Positions 16,197-25,459 of a stretch of 64,000 nucleotides of DNA are shown here, piece after piece. The DNA lies in assembly GCA_947507965.1 (NCBI GenBank), contig CANNQU010000006.1, positions 1 through 64,000 of the forward strand, written 5' to 3'. The notes under the pieces were generated by a model that saw nothing but the letters and a program-made list of their open reading frames with translations, did not search any database and had not been told where the DNA came from. This DNA comes from Bacteroidota bacterium (lineage in GTDB: Bacteria; Bacteroidota; Bacteroidia; UKL13-3). Position 1 is the stretch's first letter; each line of letters begins with the position of its first letter. The position numbers were made by a program, and so were the translations under genes.

Positions 16197-17450
16197 ATGG
16201 AGCTTAAAAGAGTCGTCATCACTGGTTTAGGAGCGCTAACCCCGATTGGAAATACAGTAGAAGAATACTGGAATAACCTAGAGAAAGGTGTTAGTGGCGC
16301 TGGCCCTATTACGCGTTTCGATTGCTCTAAATTTAAAACTCGTTTCGCCTGTGAGGTGAAAGGGTTTGATATTTTGAAGTATATGGAAAAGAAGGATGCG
16401 CGAAAGCTCGACCTTTTTTCACAGTTTGCCGTTGCCTGTGCAGCCGATGCTGTATTGGATTCTGGTATTGAAAACGCGGGAGTTAATAAAGATAGAATTG
16501 GGGTCATTTGGGGTACCGGTATCGGTGGGTTATCAACTTTTTTTAGAGAAGTAATGGAGTTTGGAAGAGGCGATGGTACGCCTCGTTTTAATCCATTTTT
16601 TATCCCCATGATGATTAGTGATATTGCATCTGGTCATATTTCTATGCGTCATGGTTTTCGTGGTCCTAATTATATCACGACGTCTGCTTGTGCTTCGGGT
16701 AATAACGCCATCATTGATGCGTTTAACTATATACGACTTGGGAAAGCCGACATTATGATTGCCGGTGGAAGTGAAGCCGCTGTGAATGAACCTGCAGTAG
16801 GTGGTTTTAATGCGATGAAAGCGCTGTCGGAGAGAAATGACGACCCGGAAACGGCATCACGCCCTTTTGATAATGAACGGGATGGATTTGTGATCGGTGA
16901 AGGAGGCGGAGCATTGGTGTTGGAAGAGTTAGAGCATGCGAAAGCTCGTGGGGCAAAAATATATGCGGAAGTAGCCGGCGCAGGTATGAGTGCGGATGCT
17001 TACCATCTAACCGCACCACACCCCGAAGGTTTAGGTGTCGTTCTGGTTTTAAATGAGGCTTTACGTGATGCGGAAATAACCATAAACGATATCGAATATA
17101 TTAACGTGCACGGCACCTCGACCCCATTAGGCGATATCGCCGAATTAAAGGCCATCAGTAAGGTTTTTGGTGAACAGGTTTACAACCTTAATATCAGCAG
17201 TACCAAATCGATGACGGGTCATCTTTTGGGAGGAGCAGGGGCAGTTGAAGCATTAGCTGCGGTTATGGCAGTATATAAGGATATAATCCCTCCAACCATT
17301 AATCATTTTACCGACGACCCGAATATTGATCCACGGTTAAATTTAACCTTTAATAAAGCGCAATATCGTACCGTAAATTATGCACTTAGCAATTGCTTTG
17401 GCTTTGGCGGACATAACGCTACGGTTATCTTCAAAAAATATTCAGTATAG
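16197..17450 (+). CDS. fabF: 3-oxoacyl-ACP synthase II
   Basis: 417 residues from ATG 16197 (MELKRVVITGLGALTPIG); an ATG five codons earlier is in frame but the family starts here. The catalytic triad is present: Cys in TTSACASGNNA, His in NVHGTSTPLGD and His in STKSMTGHLLGGAGAVEA. The enzyme condenses malonyl-ACP with acyl-ACP, elongating fatty acids. It is 24 bp upstream of rnc and 78 bp after acpP, forming a conserved acpP-fabF-rnc cluster. Confidence 0.96.
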   Translation: MELKRVVITGLGALTPIGNTVEEYWNNLEKGVSGAGPITRFDCSKFKTRFACEVKGFDILKYMEKKDARKLDLFSQFAVACAADAVLDSGIENAGVNKDRIGVIWGTGIGGLSTFFREVMEFGRGDGTPRFNPFFIPMMISDIASGHISMRHGFRGPNYITTSACASGNNAIIDAFNYIRLGKADIMIAGGSEAAVNEPAVGGFNAMKALSERNDDPETASRPFDNERDGFVIGEGGGALVLEELEHAKARGAKIYAEVAGAGMSADAYHLTAPHPEGLGVVLVLNEALRDAEITINDIEYINVHGTSTPLGDIAELKAISKVFGEQVYNLNISSTKSMTGHLLGGAGAVEALAAVMAVYKDIIPPTINHFTDDPNIDPRLNLTFNKAQYRTVNYALSNCFGFGGHNATVIFKKYSV

Positions 17451-17474
17451 AAAGTCGATTTATTCTGGAAGTTT

Positions 17475-18206
17475 ATGATAAAGTATCTCCTTTCTATTTT
17501 ATCATCTAACGATAGGTCATTACGCAAAGAAATTTTTCGCGTAACGTCTATCCGCCCAACGAATTTAAAACTTTATAGGCAAGCGTTTCGACATTCATCG
17601 GTGTCTAAACCAATTGAAGGAACCAATATAAAAAACAGTAACGAGCGCCTTGAATACCTCGGGGATGCCATACTTAATGCCGTTGTTGCACAAGTATTGT
17701 TTTTAAAGTTCCCCTTTAAAGATGAAGGTTTTTTAACCCAACTCCGAAGCAAAATAGTAAGTCGGGAACAACTAAATAATATTGCAAAAAAAATAGGAAT
17801 CACCGATTTAGTTGATTTGGATAAGAAGGTTGGAAACCAACGGAATCGATTAAAGAGCATGCCGGGAAATACGTTAGAGGCATTTCTCGGAGCCTTATTT
17901 TTAGACAAAGGATATAATGCAACGGAGAAATTTATCTCTTTACAGCTGCTTAATGTTTATCTCGATATCGATGTCTTAGTAACCATCGAAACCAATTTCA
18001 AGAGTCGAATTATTAATTGGTGCCAGAAAGAGGCGAAGGTAATTACATTCGAAAATATTGATACCGTGATGGGTAAACATAACCAAAAACAGTTTAAGGT
18101 ACAAGTCATGATCGATGAAAAATCGTATGGTATTGGCCTTGATTACAACAAACGTAAAGCCGAGCAGGAAGCTGCTGAAAAGACGTGCAAGATGCTTGGA
18201 ATTTGA
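17475..18206 (+). CDS. rnc: Ribonuclease III
   Basis: 243 residues. The RNase III signature NERLEYLGDAILNAVV and the second catalytic helix GNTLEAFLGALFLDKGY supply the metal-binding acidic residues. A C-terminal double-stranded RNA-binding domain covers about residues 170-243 and ends with KRKAEQEAAEKTCKMLG. It processes rRNA and other structured RNAs. It is the last gene of the acpP-fabF-rnc unit and converges on asnS, with 115 bp between them holding no clear terminator. Confidence 0.95.
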   Translation: MIKYLLSILSSNDRSLRKEIFRVTSIRPTNLKLYRQAFRHSSVSKPIEGTNIKNSNERLEYLGDAILNAVVAQVLFLKFPFKDEGFLTQLRSKIVSREQLNNIAKKIGITDLVDLDKKVGNQRNRLKSMPGNTLEAFLGALFLDKGYNATEKFISLQLLNVYLDIDVLVTIETNFKSRIINWCQKEAKVITFENIDTVMGKHNQKQFKVQVMIDEKSYGIGLDYNKRKAEQEAAEKTCKMLGI

Positions 18207-18321
18207 TGAGAAGGAGGAGCATCTCTTCGGCTACTCTCTTGAATGGCTCAACAAAGTAATAAAGGTTCACTTTTCGCATCGCATGGAGAACGAAGCAGCA
18301 CCGTTAATTTAAAGATTGTTG

Positions 18322-19854
18322 TTAGGGCATTAAATTGCCGTACATTCTAGGAAAAGGAATGGATTCGCGTACATGCGGCAATTTGCATACCCATGTCACA
18401 ATGCGTTCTAACCCCAATCCAAAACCGGCATGAGGAACACTTCCAAAGCGACGCAAATCTAAATACCATTCAAAAACGTCCAATGGTAAGCCATGCTCGT
18501 GTATTTTTTCTATCAGTAAGTCTACGTCCGTTTCCCGTTCTCCTCCTCCTATAATTTCACCGTAGCCCTCCGGTGCTAACACGTCAACACCTCGTGCAAA
18601 ACGGGAGTCGTTAGGATCGCGTTTTAAATAGAATGCTTTTACGGCATGTGGCCAGTTATAAACCATGATGGGCAAGTCGAACAAACGGGTAATAACCGTT
18701 TCATCGCTACCACCAAAGTCATTGCCATACTCGAAATTTTTCGCCGAAGTAATCCAACCGGGGATATTACGTTGCTGTTCTTCGAGGTCTTTTAGTTCTT
18801 GCTTTAATCCATCGATTTTAGCTTGATTAAAATTGATTTCCCCTTGCTTTTTTATGACCCCAGTTTTAATTTTTTCTGTACGCTCGTCAATTTCGGCGGC
18901 AATGGTAATAATTCGTGCTTCAATAGTTTTCAACTCTTCTTCTAAGGAGAGAATACTGTTTTTCCCATTCACGTCTTTCTCTCCTTTAATAATAGCTACG
19001 GCTTCATCATACAATAAGCGAGGAAATCCATGGTTAACGGTGTTTTCAAGTACTTTTACATCACGCTCTAAAATGGCTAACTCATTTTTGTTTTTATCGA
19101 GCACCTCTTTACAAATATGTTTCATCATGGCTTCAATACAATCCATATTCATGAAAATATCGTAGAAAGCCATCTCCGGTTCCATCATCCAAAACTCACT
19201 CAGATGACGCCGTGTTTTACTTTTCTCTGCCCTAAAGGTAGGCCCAAAGGTGTAAATCTTTCCCATGGCCATGGCCATGGCTTCCCCATATAGTTGCCCG
19301 CTTTGCGATAAATAGGCTTTGGTGTCTTTATCAAAATATTCCACTTCGAATAAATTACTCGTTCCTTCCGATGCGTTTCCTGTGAAAATCGGTGCATCCA
19401 TTTGAACGAAGCCATCATTTTGAAAATAGGTATGAATACTATAGATAATGGTGTTTCGAATACGCATTATAGCCCATTGTCGTTGACTTCTTAGCCACAA
19501 ATGACGGTTGGTCATTAAAAATTCGATGCCATGCTCTTTTTTTGTGATTGGATAATCGACCGCAATACTGATGATTTTTAAGTCGGTTACCTGCAGCTCT
19601 ATTCCTCCCATTTGTCGCTCATCGGCTTTTAGTGTTCCGGTAAGCACACAACTCGATTCTTGTGTTAATTTCTTGGCGTTTTCAAATACTTCAGGAGCTA
19701 CCATCTGCTCATTAACCACACACTGACAACGGCCGGTACCATCTCGTAATACAATAAAAAACAAGCCCTTGCTGCTGCGCTTATTGTCGGTCCAGCCTTG
19801 TAGCGTTACGGTTTGCCCGATATATTGTTGAAGTTTCTCTATGGTGGTATTCAT
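18322..19854 (-). CDS. asnS: Asparaginyl-tRNA synthetase with coiled-coil insertion
   Basis: 510 residues. An N-terminal OB-fold anticodon-binding domain (TVTLQGWTDNKRSSKGLFFI) precedes the class IIb catalytic core with motif 2 (TFRAEKSKTRRHLSEFWMMEPE) and motif 3 (GFGLGLERIVTWVC). Between them, about residues 293-372, an 80-residue Lys/Glu-rich insertion (SLEEELKTIEARI, IDGLKQELKDLEEQQRN) is predicted to form an antiparallel coiled coil; it is absent from E. coli AsnS, which has about 466 residues. It attaches asparagine to tRNA-Asn. The gene follows uvrA on the same strand after 138 bp. Confidence 0.95.
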   Translation of the reverse strand: MNTTIEKLQQYIGQTVTLQGWTDNKRSSKGLFFIVLRDGTGRCQCVVNEQMVAPEVFENAKKLTQESSCVLTGTLKADERQMGGIELQVTDLKIISIAVDYPITKKEHGIEFLMTNRHLWLRSQRQWAIMRIRNTIIYSIHTYFQNDGFVQMDAPIFTGNASEGTSNLFEVEYFDKDTKAYLSQSGQLYGEAMAMAMGKIYTFGPTFRAEKSKTRRHLSEFWMMEPEMAFYDIFMNMDCIEAMMKHICKEVLDKNKNELAILERDVKVLENTVNHGFPRLLYDEAVAIIKGEKDVNGKNSILSLEEELKTIEARIITIAAEIDERTEKIKTGVIKKQGEINFNQAKIDGLKQELKDLEEQQRNIPGWITSAKNFEYGNDFGGSDETVITRLFDLPIMVYNWPHAVKAFYLKRDPNDSRFARGVDVLAPEGYGEIIGGGERETDVDLLIEKIHEHGLPLDVFEWYLDLRRFGSVPHAGFGLGLERIVTWVCKLPHVRESIPFPRMYGNLMP

Positions 19855-19992
19855 GCGAAGAAGTTACTGAAATTGAAATGCGAAGATAAATTTTAATTGA
19901 CAATTAACGATTGCTATTTCACAAAGAAGTACCACCTAAAAGTTGGATACTTAGATCAGGCGATGTTTATTACTAAGCAGTAACCATTATTT

Positions 19993-22878
19993 TCAATGAT
20001 TCATTTCAAGTCGTGCCTTCAAAAATGCTGCCGTATAACTTTCCTTACAGGTTGCCAAGTCCTCCGGTGTGCCTGCGAATATCAGGTTTCCTCCGGCATC
20101 GCCGCCCTCCGCACCAAGGTCAATTACCCAGTCGGCACATTTAATAATATCTATATTGTGTTCAATAACGATTATGCTATGACCCTGTACGAGCAATGCA
20201 TGAAAAGAAGCAAGTAATTTGTTGATATCATGGAAATGCAGGCCGGTGGTAGGCTCGTCAAATATAAACAATACATGTTCGCTGGTATGTGTGCCCTTTC
20301 CAAGGAAGGAGGCAAGTTTCACTCGCTGTGCCTCTCCACCACTTAAAGTATTGCTACTCTGCCCCAGTTGAACATAGCCTAAACCCACATCTTGCAAAGG
20401 CTTGATTCGATTGATAATGGTTTTTTCTCCCTCAAAAAATGCCATCGCTTCATCGATGGTAAGGCATAACACCTCAAAAATATTTTTCTCGTTAAAGGTC
20501 ACATCCAATACCTCCGATTTGAAGCGCTTCCCTTTGCAATCATCGCATGGTAAGTGTACATCGGCCATAAACTGCATTTCAACGGTAATGTCGCCTTCGC
20601 CTTTGCACTGGTCGCATCGGCCTCCATCAACGTTGAAACTAAAATGGGCTGGGGTGAAGCCATGAGCGCGAGAGGCAGGTTGCTCGGCGTATAACGACCG
20701 TATGGCATCGTATGCTTTTACATAGGTTACCGGGTTGCTTCTCGATGATTTTCCAATCGGGTTTTGGTCCACCATTTCTACCTGGCTGATACTTTTTATA
20801 TCCCCATTGAGGGTAGAATATTTTCCAATAATCTCCGGTGCCATACCTTCAATTTGCTTTTTAAGGGCAGGATATAAAATGGTTTTTACCAAACTGGTTT
20901 TTCCACTTCCACTCACCCCGGTAACCACCGTGAGTGTGTTCAGGGGGAACTTAACATCAATGTTTTTTAAGTTATTTTCTTTGGCTCCTGTCAACTCAAT
21001 AAAATTATTCCATTTTCTGCGAGATGTTGGAATGGAAATTTTTTCATTGCCATTTAAGTATCGAGCGGTTAAGCTGTTGTTGTTTTTTAGGAGTTCAGTA
21101 GGAGTGCCTTGTGCCACTAAATAGCCTCCGCCAACTCCCGCCAATGGGCCGATATCAATGAGCACATCCGCCGCTCGCATGATGTCTTCTTCGTGTTCTA
21201 CAACAATAACGGTGTTTCCCAAGTTCCTTAATTTAATCAATACACTCAATAAGCGTTGGGTGTCGCGCGGGTGTAATCCAATGCTAGGCTCATCTAAAAT
21301 ATATAAAGAGCCTACCAAACTGCTGCCTAAGGAGGTTGCTAAATTAATACGCTGGCTTTCCCCTCCGCTTAGCGAATTACTCAAACGATTAAGTGTTAGA
21401 TAACCTAACCCTACATCATGCAAGAAACTTAATCGATTGGTTACTTCTATTAATATACGGGAAGCTATTTTGGCGTCGTTGTCATTTAATTTTAAGTTTT
21501 TGAAATAGTCCCAAGCCTTATCCACGCTCATTAAAACAATGTCGGTAATGCTTTTGAAGTTTTTGGGTTCTTTGCTGTTAAGGTCTTTCAGGTGCACATA
21601 CTGCGCGTCTTTTCGTAACCTGGATCCTCTGCAATCGGGACATATTTTTCGTCCACGATAACGACTTAACAGTACACGGTACTGTATTTTATAGAGTTGA
21701 CTTTCTACTTCTGCAAAAAAATCGTTGATACCCCCAAAATGTTTACAACCTTTCCATAGCAGATCTTTCTCTGTTTCGTTGAGTTCACTATAGGATCGAT
21801 GTATTGGGAAATCGGCTTTGATGGCACCTTTTATTACTTGCTCTTTCCAGCTGCTTAAAATAGCACCTCGCCAACATGCAACGGCATCATCATACACACT
21901 TTTATTGGTATCGGGGATGACTAAATTTTCGTCTATTCCTAAAACACTTCCAAACCCCTCGCAGGCTTTACAAGCGCCATAGGGATTATTAAAACTAAAG
22001 AAAGGAACACTAGGGATTTCAAATTGAATGCCATCGGCCTCAAATTTATTATTAAAGTTTTTTTCGGTGGCCGCATTTTCATGGTCTACTATTTTAATAT
22101 AGCACGAACCGTTGCCTTCGGCAAAAGCCGTTTGAACCGAATCGCTGATACGATTGATAAGGTCCTCATCATTGGCTTTTACGGTAATACGATCAATGAG
22201 CAGCGAAACATTTTCGTAAAAAAGGGTCTTTGTTTTTTGCTTTTTTAAAGAATCTTCAAAATGTTTGATGCCCCCTTCCTCTATCAGATCGTCAATTCGT
22301 TTGGGTACATCGTTTACTAACAACCGAGAATAGCCACGTTGCTGAATGGCTTGGATTTCCTGTGCAAACGTCTTCTCCTTCGTTTTTATAATCTTGTTGT
22401 AGATGAGGGCTTTGGTTTCATCAGGAAAGGATAAAATATAATCAACGACATCCGTCACGGTCTGCGTTTTTACTTCTGTGCCACTAACCGGCGAATATGT
22501 TTTACCCACCCTTGCAAAAAGCAGTTTGAGATAATCGTAAATTTCAGTGCTCGTACCTACCGTACTCCTTGGATTACGTGTGTTTACTTTTTGTTCTATG
22601 GCAGTAGCGGGTGCTATGCCTTTAATATAATCAACTTCAGGTTTGTTGAGTTTACCCATAAACTGCCGAGCATAGGCACTCAAGCTCTCTACGTAGCGGC
22701 GCTGGCCTTCTGCATAGATGGTGTCGAAGACTAAACTGCTTTTACCACTTCCACTTACTCCGGTTACCACGACTAATTTGTTGCGTGGGATGGCGACATC
22801 AATGTTTTTTAAATTGTGCATCCGTGCACCTTTTACAATCAGGTACTCACGAGGAGATAAAGAATTGAAATCACTCAT
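19993..22878 (-). CDS. uvrA: Excinuclease ABC subunit A (UvrA-type ATPase)
   Basis: 961 residues from ATG 22876-22878; an in-frame TTG five codons earlier is less likely. Two ABC modules are complete: Walker A GVSGSGKSSL and GVSGSGKTSL, signatures LSGGESQRI and LSGGEAQRV, and Walker B ILDEPS and IFDEPT. The C-terminal zinc module is intact (CDQC ... CDDC), but the first zinc site keeps only one CxxC pair (CKAC); the preceding pair of E. coli UvrA is replaced by ADGIQFEIPSVPFF. UvrA finds DNA lesions for nucleotide excision repair with UvrB. The altered zinc site suggests a Bacteroidota UvrA paralogue; whether another copy exists cannot be seen here. Confidence 0.9.
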   Translation of the reverse strand: MSDFNSLSPREYLIVKGARMHNLKNIDVAIPRNKLVVVTGVSGSGKSSLVFDTIYAEGQRRYVESLSAYARQFMGKLNKPEVDYIKGIAPATAIEQKVNTRNPRSTVGTSTEIYDYLKLLFARVGKTYSPVSGTEVKTQTVTDVVDYILSFPDETKALIYNKIIKTKEKTFAQEIQAIQQRGYSRLLVNDVPKRIDDLIEEGGIKHFEDSLKKQKTKTLFYENVSLLIDRITVKANDEDLINRISDSVQTAFAEGNGSCYIKIVDHENAATEKNFNNKFEADGIQFEIPSVPFFSFNNPYGACKACEGFGSVLGIDENLVIPDTNKSVYDDAVACWRGAILSSWKEQVIKGAIKADFPIHRSYSELNETEKDLLWKGCKHFGGINDFFAEVESQLYKIQYRVLLSRYRGRKICPDCRGSRLRKDAQYVHLKDLNSKEPKNFKSITDIVLMSVDKAWDYFKNLKLNDNDAKIASRILIEVTNRLSFLHDVGLGYLTLNRLSNSLSGGESQRINLATSLGSSLVGSLYILDEPSIGLHPRDTQRLLSVLIKLRNLGNTVIVVEHEEDIMRAADVLIDIGPLAGVGGGYLVAQGTPTELLKNNNSLTARYLNGNEKISIPTSRRKWNNFIELTGAKENNLKNIDVKFPLNTLTVVTGVSGSGKTSLVKTILYPALKKQIEGMAPEIIGKYSTLNGDIKSISQVEMVDQNPIGKSSRSNPVTYVKAYDAIRSLYAEQPASRAHGFTPAHFSFNVDGGRCDQCKGEGDITVEMQFMADVHLPCDDCKGKRFKSEVLDVTFNEKNIFEVLCLTIDEAMAFFEGEKTIINRIKPLQDVGLGYVQLGQSSNTLSGGEAQRVKLASFLGKGTHTSEHVLFIFDEPTTGLHFHDINKLLASFHALLVQGHSIIVIEHNIDIIKCADWVIDLGAEGGDAGGNLIFAGTPEDLATCKESYTAAFLKARLEMNH

Positions 22879-22928
22879 TTTTCTGGCGTGCAAAGGTCGT
22901 GTTTTTCAATGATAAAATTTTAAAGAAG

Positions 22929-24476
22929 TTAACTTTTGAATTCTCCAAACACCGAACGCATCGCATCGGCTATTTCTCCTAAGGTGGCGTATTGCTCTAC
23001 GGCATCCACGATCAATGGCATTAAATTTTCTGTTCCTTGGGCAGCACGTGTAATTTTTTGTAGTGAAGTCGTCACCGCAATATTGTCTCGCTCTTTTCTT
23101 AATTGCTTTAGTTTTAATGATTGTGTTTTACGTATGCTGTCATCTACACGCAATAAGGGGGTGTCATTTTTTTCTTCTGAAGTGAATTTATTAACACCGA
23201 CAACGATTTTTTCACTACGCTCAATTTCTTTTTGATACTTATAGGAGGCCTTCGCGATTTCGTCTTGAATATATCCATTTTCAGTAGCTGTCACACTGCC
23301 TCCCATGGCATCAATTTTTTTTATATAGTGCCAAGCTTCTGTTTCTATGGTATTGGTGAGCTCTTCTACAAAAAAACTACCTCCTAATGGATCTACCGTA
23401 TTGGTTATACCACTCTCATAAGCGATGAGCTGCTGTGTACGTAAAGCAATACTGGCAGCCGATTCAGTAGGTAGGGAGAGTGCTTCATCGAAGCCATTGG
23501 TATGCAAGGATTGTGTGCCACCAAGTACGGCAGCTAATGCTTGCAACGCTACCCGTACAATATTATTTTGCGGCTGTTGTGCGGTGAGTGTGCTACCACC
23601 GGTTTGGGTATGAAAACGAAGCATCATAGCCTTCGGATTCGTGGCTCCTAGTTCATGCATGATCTTCGACCACATGCGTCGTGCGGCTCGGAACTTGGCG
23701 ATCTCTTCAAAAAAATCATTATGTGCGTTAAAGAAGAAACTGAGTCGTTCACCAAAAACATTTATATCTAATCCTTTGGCAAGGGCTGCTTGTACATACG
23801 CCTTGCCATTGCTGAGGGTGAAAGCTATTTCCTGCACCGCAGTGCTTCCTGCCTCCCGTATATGATACCCACTAATGCTGATGGTATTCCACTTGGGTAA
23901 TTCTTTGCTGCAGTATTCAAAAATATCGGTGATGATACGCATACTCGCTTTTGGCGGATAAATATACGTGCCACGTGCCGCATATTCTTTCAGGATATCG
24001 TTTTGTATTGTTCCTGATATTTTCATTAAATCGGCTCCTTGCTTTTTTGCCAATGCAATATACATGGCGAGTAAAATGGAGGCCGAAGCATTAATGGTCA
24101 TGCTCGTCGTGATTTTCTCTAACGCAATACCCTCGAATAAGATTTCGATATCGCGCAAGGAGTCAATGGCTACCCCTACTTTTCCTACCTCTCCATCACT
24201 CAGCTCATGATCGCTGTCATATCCTATTTGCGTTGGCAAATCGAAAGCTACACTCAAGCCAGTGGTGCCTTGCTGCAATAAAAAATGATAACGCTTATTA
24301 CTTTCTTCGGCCGTACTAAAACCGGCGTACTGTCTCATCGTCCAAAGTCGTCCACGGTACATATTGGGTTGAACCCCCCGAGTATAGGGGAACTGCCCGG
24401 GCTGTTCATTCATCGTGGACTCTTCGGTATAAACTTCTTTAATGGTTATTCCTGAATCGGTTGTAAACTGGGTCAT
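22929..24476 (-). CDS. Acyl-CoA mutase large subunit (methylmalonyl-CoA mutase family)
   Basis: 515 residues from ATG 24474-24476 ([16 protein letters not shown]); a longer frame starting 26 codons upstream would include a TACTTTTG promoter box. It contains the TIM-barrel catalytic domain: [60 protein letters not shown], and [18 protein letters not shown]. By eye the Tyr and Arg that select a methylmalonyl-type substrate are kept. The C-terminal cobalamin-binding domain is missing, so a separate small B12-binding subunit must be encoded elsewhere. It interconverts branched and linear acyl-CoAs, possibly methylmalonyl-CoA and succinyl-CoA. uvrA starts 50 bp downstream. Confidence 0.85.
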   Translation of the reverse strand: MTQFTTDSGITIKEVYTEESTMNEQPGQFPYTRGVQPNMYRGRLWTMRQYAGFSTAEESNKRYHFLLQQGTTGLSVAFDLPTQIGYDSDHELSDGEVGKVGVAIDSLRDIEILFEGIALEKITTSMTINASASILLAMYIALAKKQGADLMKISGTIQNDILKEYAARGTYIYPPKASMRIITDIFEYCSKELPKWNTISISGYHIREAGSTAVQEIAFTLSNGKAYVQAALAKGLDINVFGERLSFFFNAHNDFFEEIAKFRAARRMWSKIMHELGATNPKAMMLRFHTQTGGSTLTAQQPQNNIVRVALQALAAVLGGTQSLHTNGFDEALSLPTESAASIALRTQQLIAYESGITNTVDPLGGSFFVEELTNTIETEAWHYIKKIDAMGGSVTATENGYIQDEIAKASYKYQKEIERSEKIVVGVNKFTSEEKNDTPLLRVDDSIRKTQSLKLKQLRKERDNIAVTTSLQKITRAAQGTENLMPLIVDAVEQYATLGEIADAMRSVFGEFKS

Positions 24477-24767
24477 ATGTCGGCAAAAGTAGGGTATTTT
24501 ACATTGAATTATTTCAGCCCTGTCAATTACCGGTAATCTAGGTTCAGTAGCCATAAAATAGAGCTCTCATGGAAGCATGTGGAACGAGGCTTTGTTTTCT
24601 GTTGATATGCCTCTTTGGAGAAATTAAGATTTATATTTTCTGCGAAAGGGTGTTTTTCAATTTAAGTGTATTTTATCTTAATTTATTTTTTTTCGTATCG
24701 GATAATATCAATTAAATTATTTAACATCTTGATTATCACATATTTAATCAGGAACGTTTTGCACAAA

Positions 24768-24795
24768 GGAAACATTTAATAAAAAATATGTTTCC
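24768..24795. promoter_or_regulatory. Palindromic operator of the TetR-efflux operon
   Basis: GGAAACAT (24768-24775) and ATGTTTCC (24788-24795) form a perfect 8-bp inverted repeat around a 12-bp AT-rich spacer. A further half site, GTTTCC, is at 24799-24804. The right arm covers the expected -33 position of the tetR promoter, so a bound repressor would block RNA polymerase. Confidence 0.6.
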
Positions 24796-24811
24796 ATCGT
24801 TTCCTTTTTGG

Positions 24812-24819
24812 TATATTTG
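24812..24819 (+). promoter_or_regulatory. -7 element of the tetR-efflux operon
   Basis: TATATTTG matches TAnnTTTG exactly and ends 13 bp before the tetR ATG. The -33 region coincides with the operator arm. Confidence 0.55.
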
Positions 24820-24832
24820 CGCCATATTTTAA

Positions 24833-25459
24833 ATGGACGAGATTAAAAATAAAATTCTGACCGGAGCAATTAAATTATACATGCAGTATGGGGTAAAAAG
24901 CCTTACCATGGATGATATTTCTCGCGAATTGGGGATCTCAAAGAAAACCTTATACCTCTACGTTTCCGATAAGGATGATTTGGTTCATCAGGCGGTTTCA
25001 ATGCACCTTAGTGGTGAGGAGCAAGAATGCAATGCGGTATTCAATCAGTTGAATAATCCTATTGTTGAAATGATTGAAGTGATAAAATGGCAGTTTAAAA
25101 CACATGGGAAAATGAACCAGAGTGGGTTATACGACTTGAAGAAATACCATCCCGAAAGCTTCAAGGAGTTTTTGTCATTCAAAGATCGCAGCATTAAACC
25201 TCGGTTAATAGATAACTTGAAACGCGGAATTGAATTGGGGGTGTATCACAGCGATATGAATATCGAATCGACGGTTCAGGTATATCTGCATTTGATCGAT
25301 TTCTCGTTTAGTCCCAATATTATCGGATTTAACACCATGGCCAAAATTATGTACGAACTAGTTAAGTACCATCTGTACTCGGTTACTTCCATCAAAGGCC
25401 GGAAAATATTAGTCAAAGAATTAGAAAAATTTAATATCGAATTACAGCAATTTATATGA
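24833..25459 (+). CDS. TetR-family repressor of the efflux operon
   Basis: 208 residues. The N-terminal helix-turn-helix is typical of TetR/AcrR: ILTGAIKLYMQYGVKSLTMD, then DISRELGISKKTLYLYVSDKDDL. The C-terminal ligand domain is helical and variable. Its TGA stop overlaps the ATG of the outer-membrane channel gene (ATGA, 25456-25459), so repressor and pump share one transcript. A palindrome upstream is the probable binding site, suggesting autoregulation with release by a pump substrate. The ligand is unknown. Confidence 0.9.
   Translation: MDEIKNKILTGAIKLYMQYGVKSLTMDDISRELGISKKTLYLYVSDKDDLVHQAVSMHLSGEEQECNAVFNQLNNPIVEMIEVIKWQFKTHGKMNQSGLYDLKKYHPESFKEFLSFKDRSIKPRLIDNLKRGIELGVYHSDMNIESTVQVYLHLIDFSFSPNIIGFNTMAKIMYELVKYHLYSVTSIKGRKILVKELEKFNIELQQFI

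Larger units (their letters stand above)
24477..24832. other. 356-bp AT-rich intergenic region between the mutase and tetR
   Basis: Divergent control region. It holds a TACTTTTG box for the mutase (24484-24491, minus strand), an AT-rich central stretch with no reading frame, and at the right end a palindromic operator and -7 box for the tetR-efflux operon. Confidence 0.7.

Noticed and set aside
18115..18312. Plus-strand 65-codon frame overlapping the end of rnc
   Set aside because: Most of it is an out-of-frame reading of rnc and the product has no recognisable feature.
24477..24554. 26-codon N-terminal extension of the acyl-CoA mutase
   Set aside because: It covers a TACTTTTG box and the added residues do not resemble the family.
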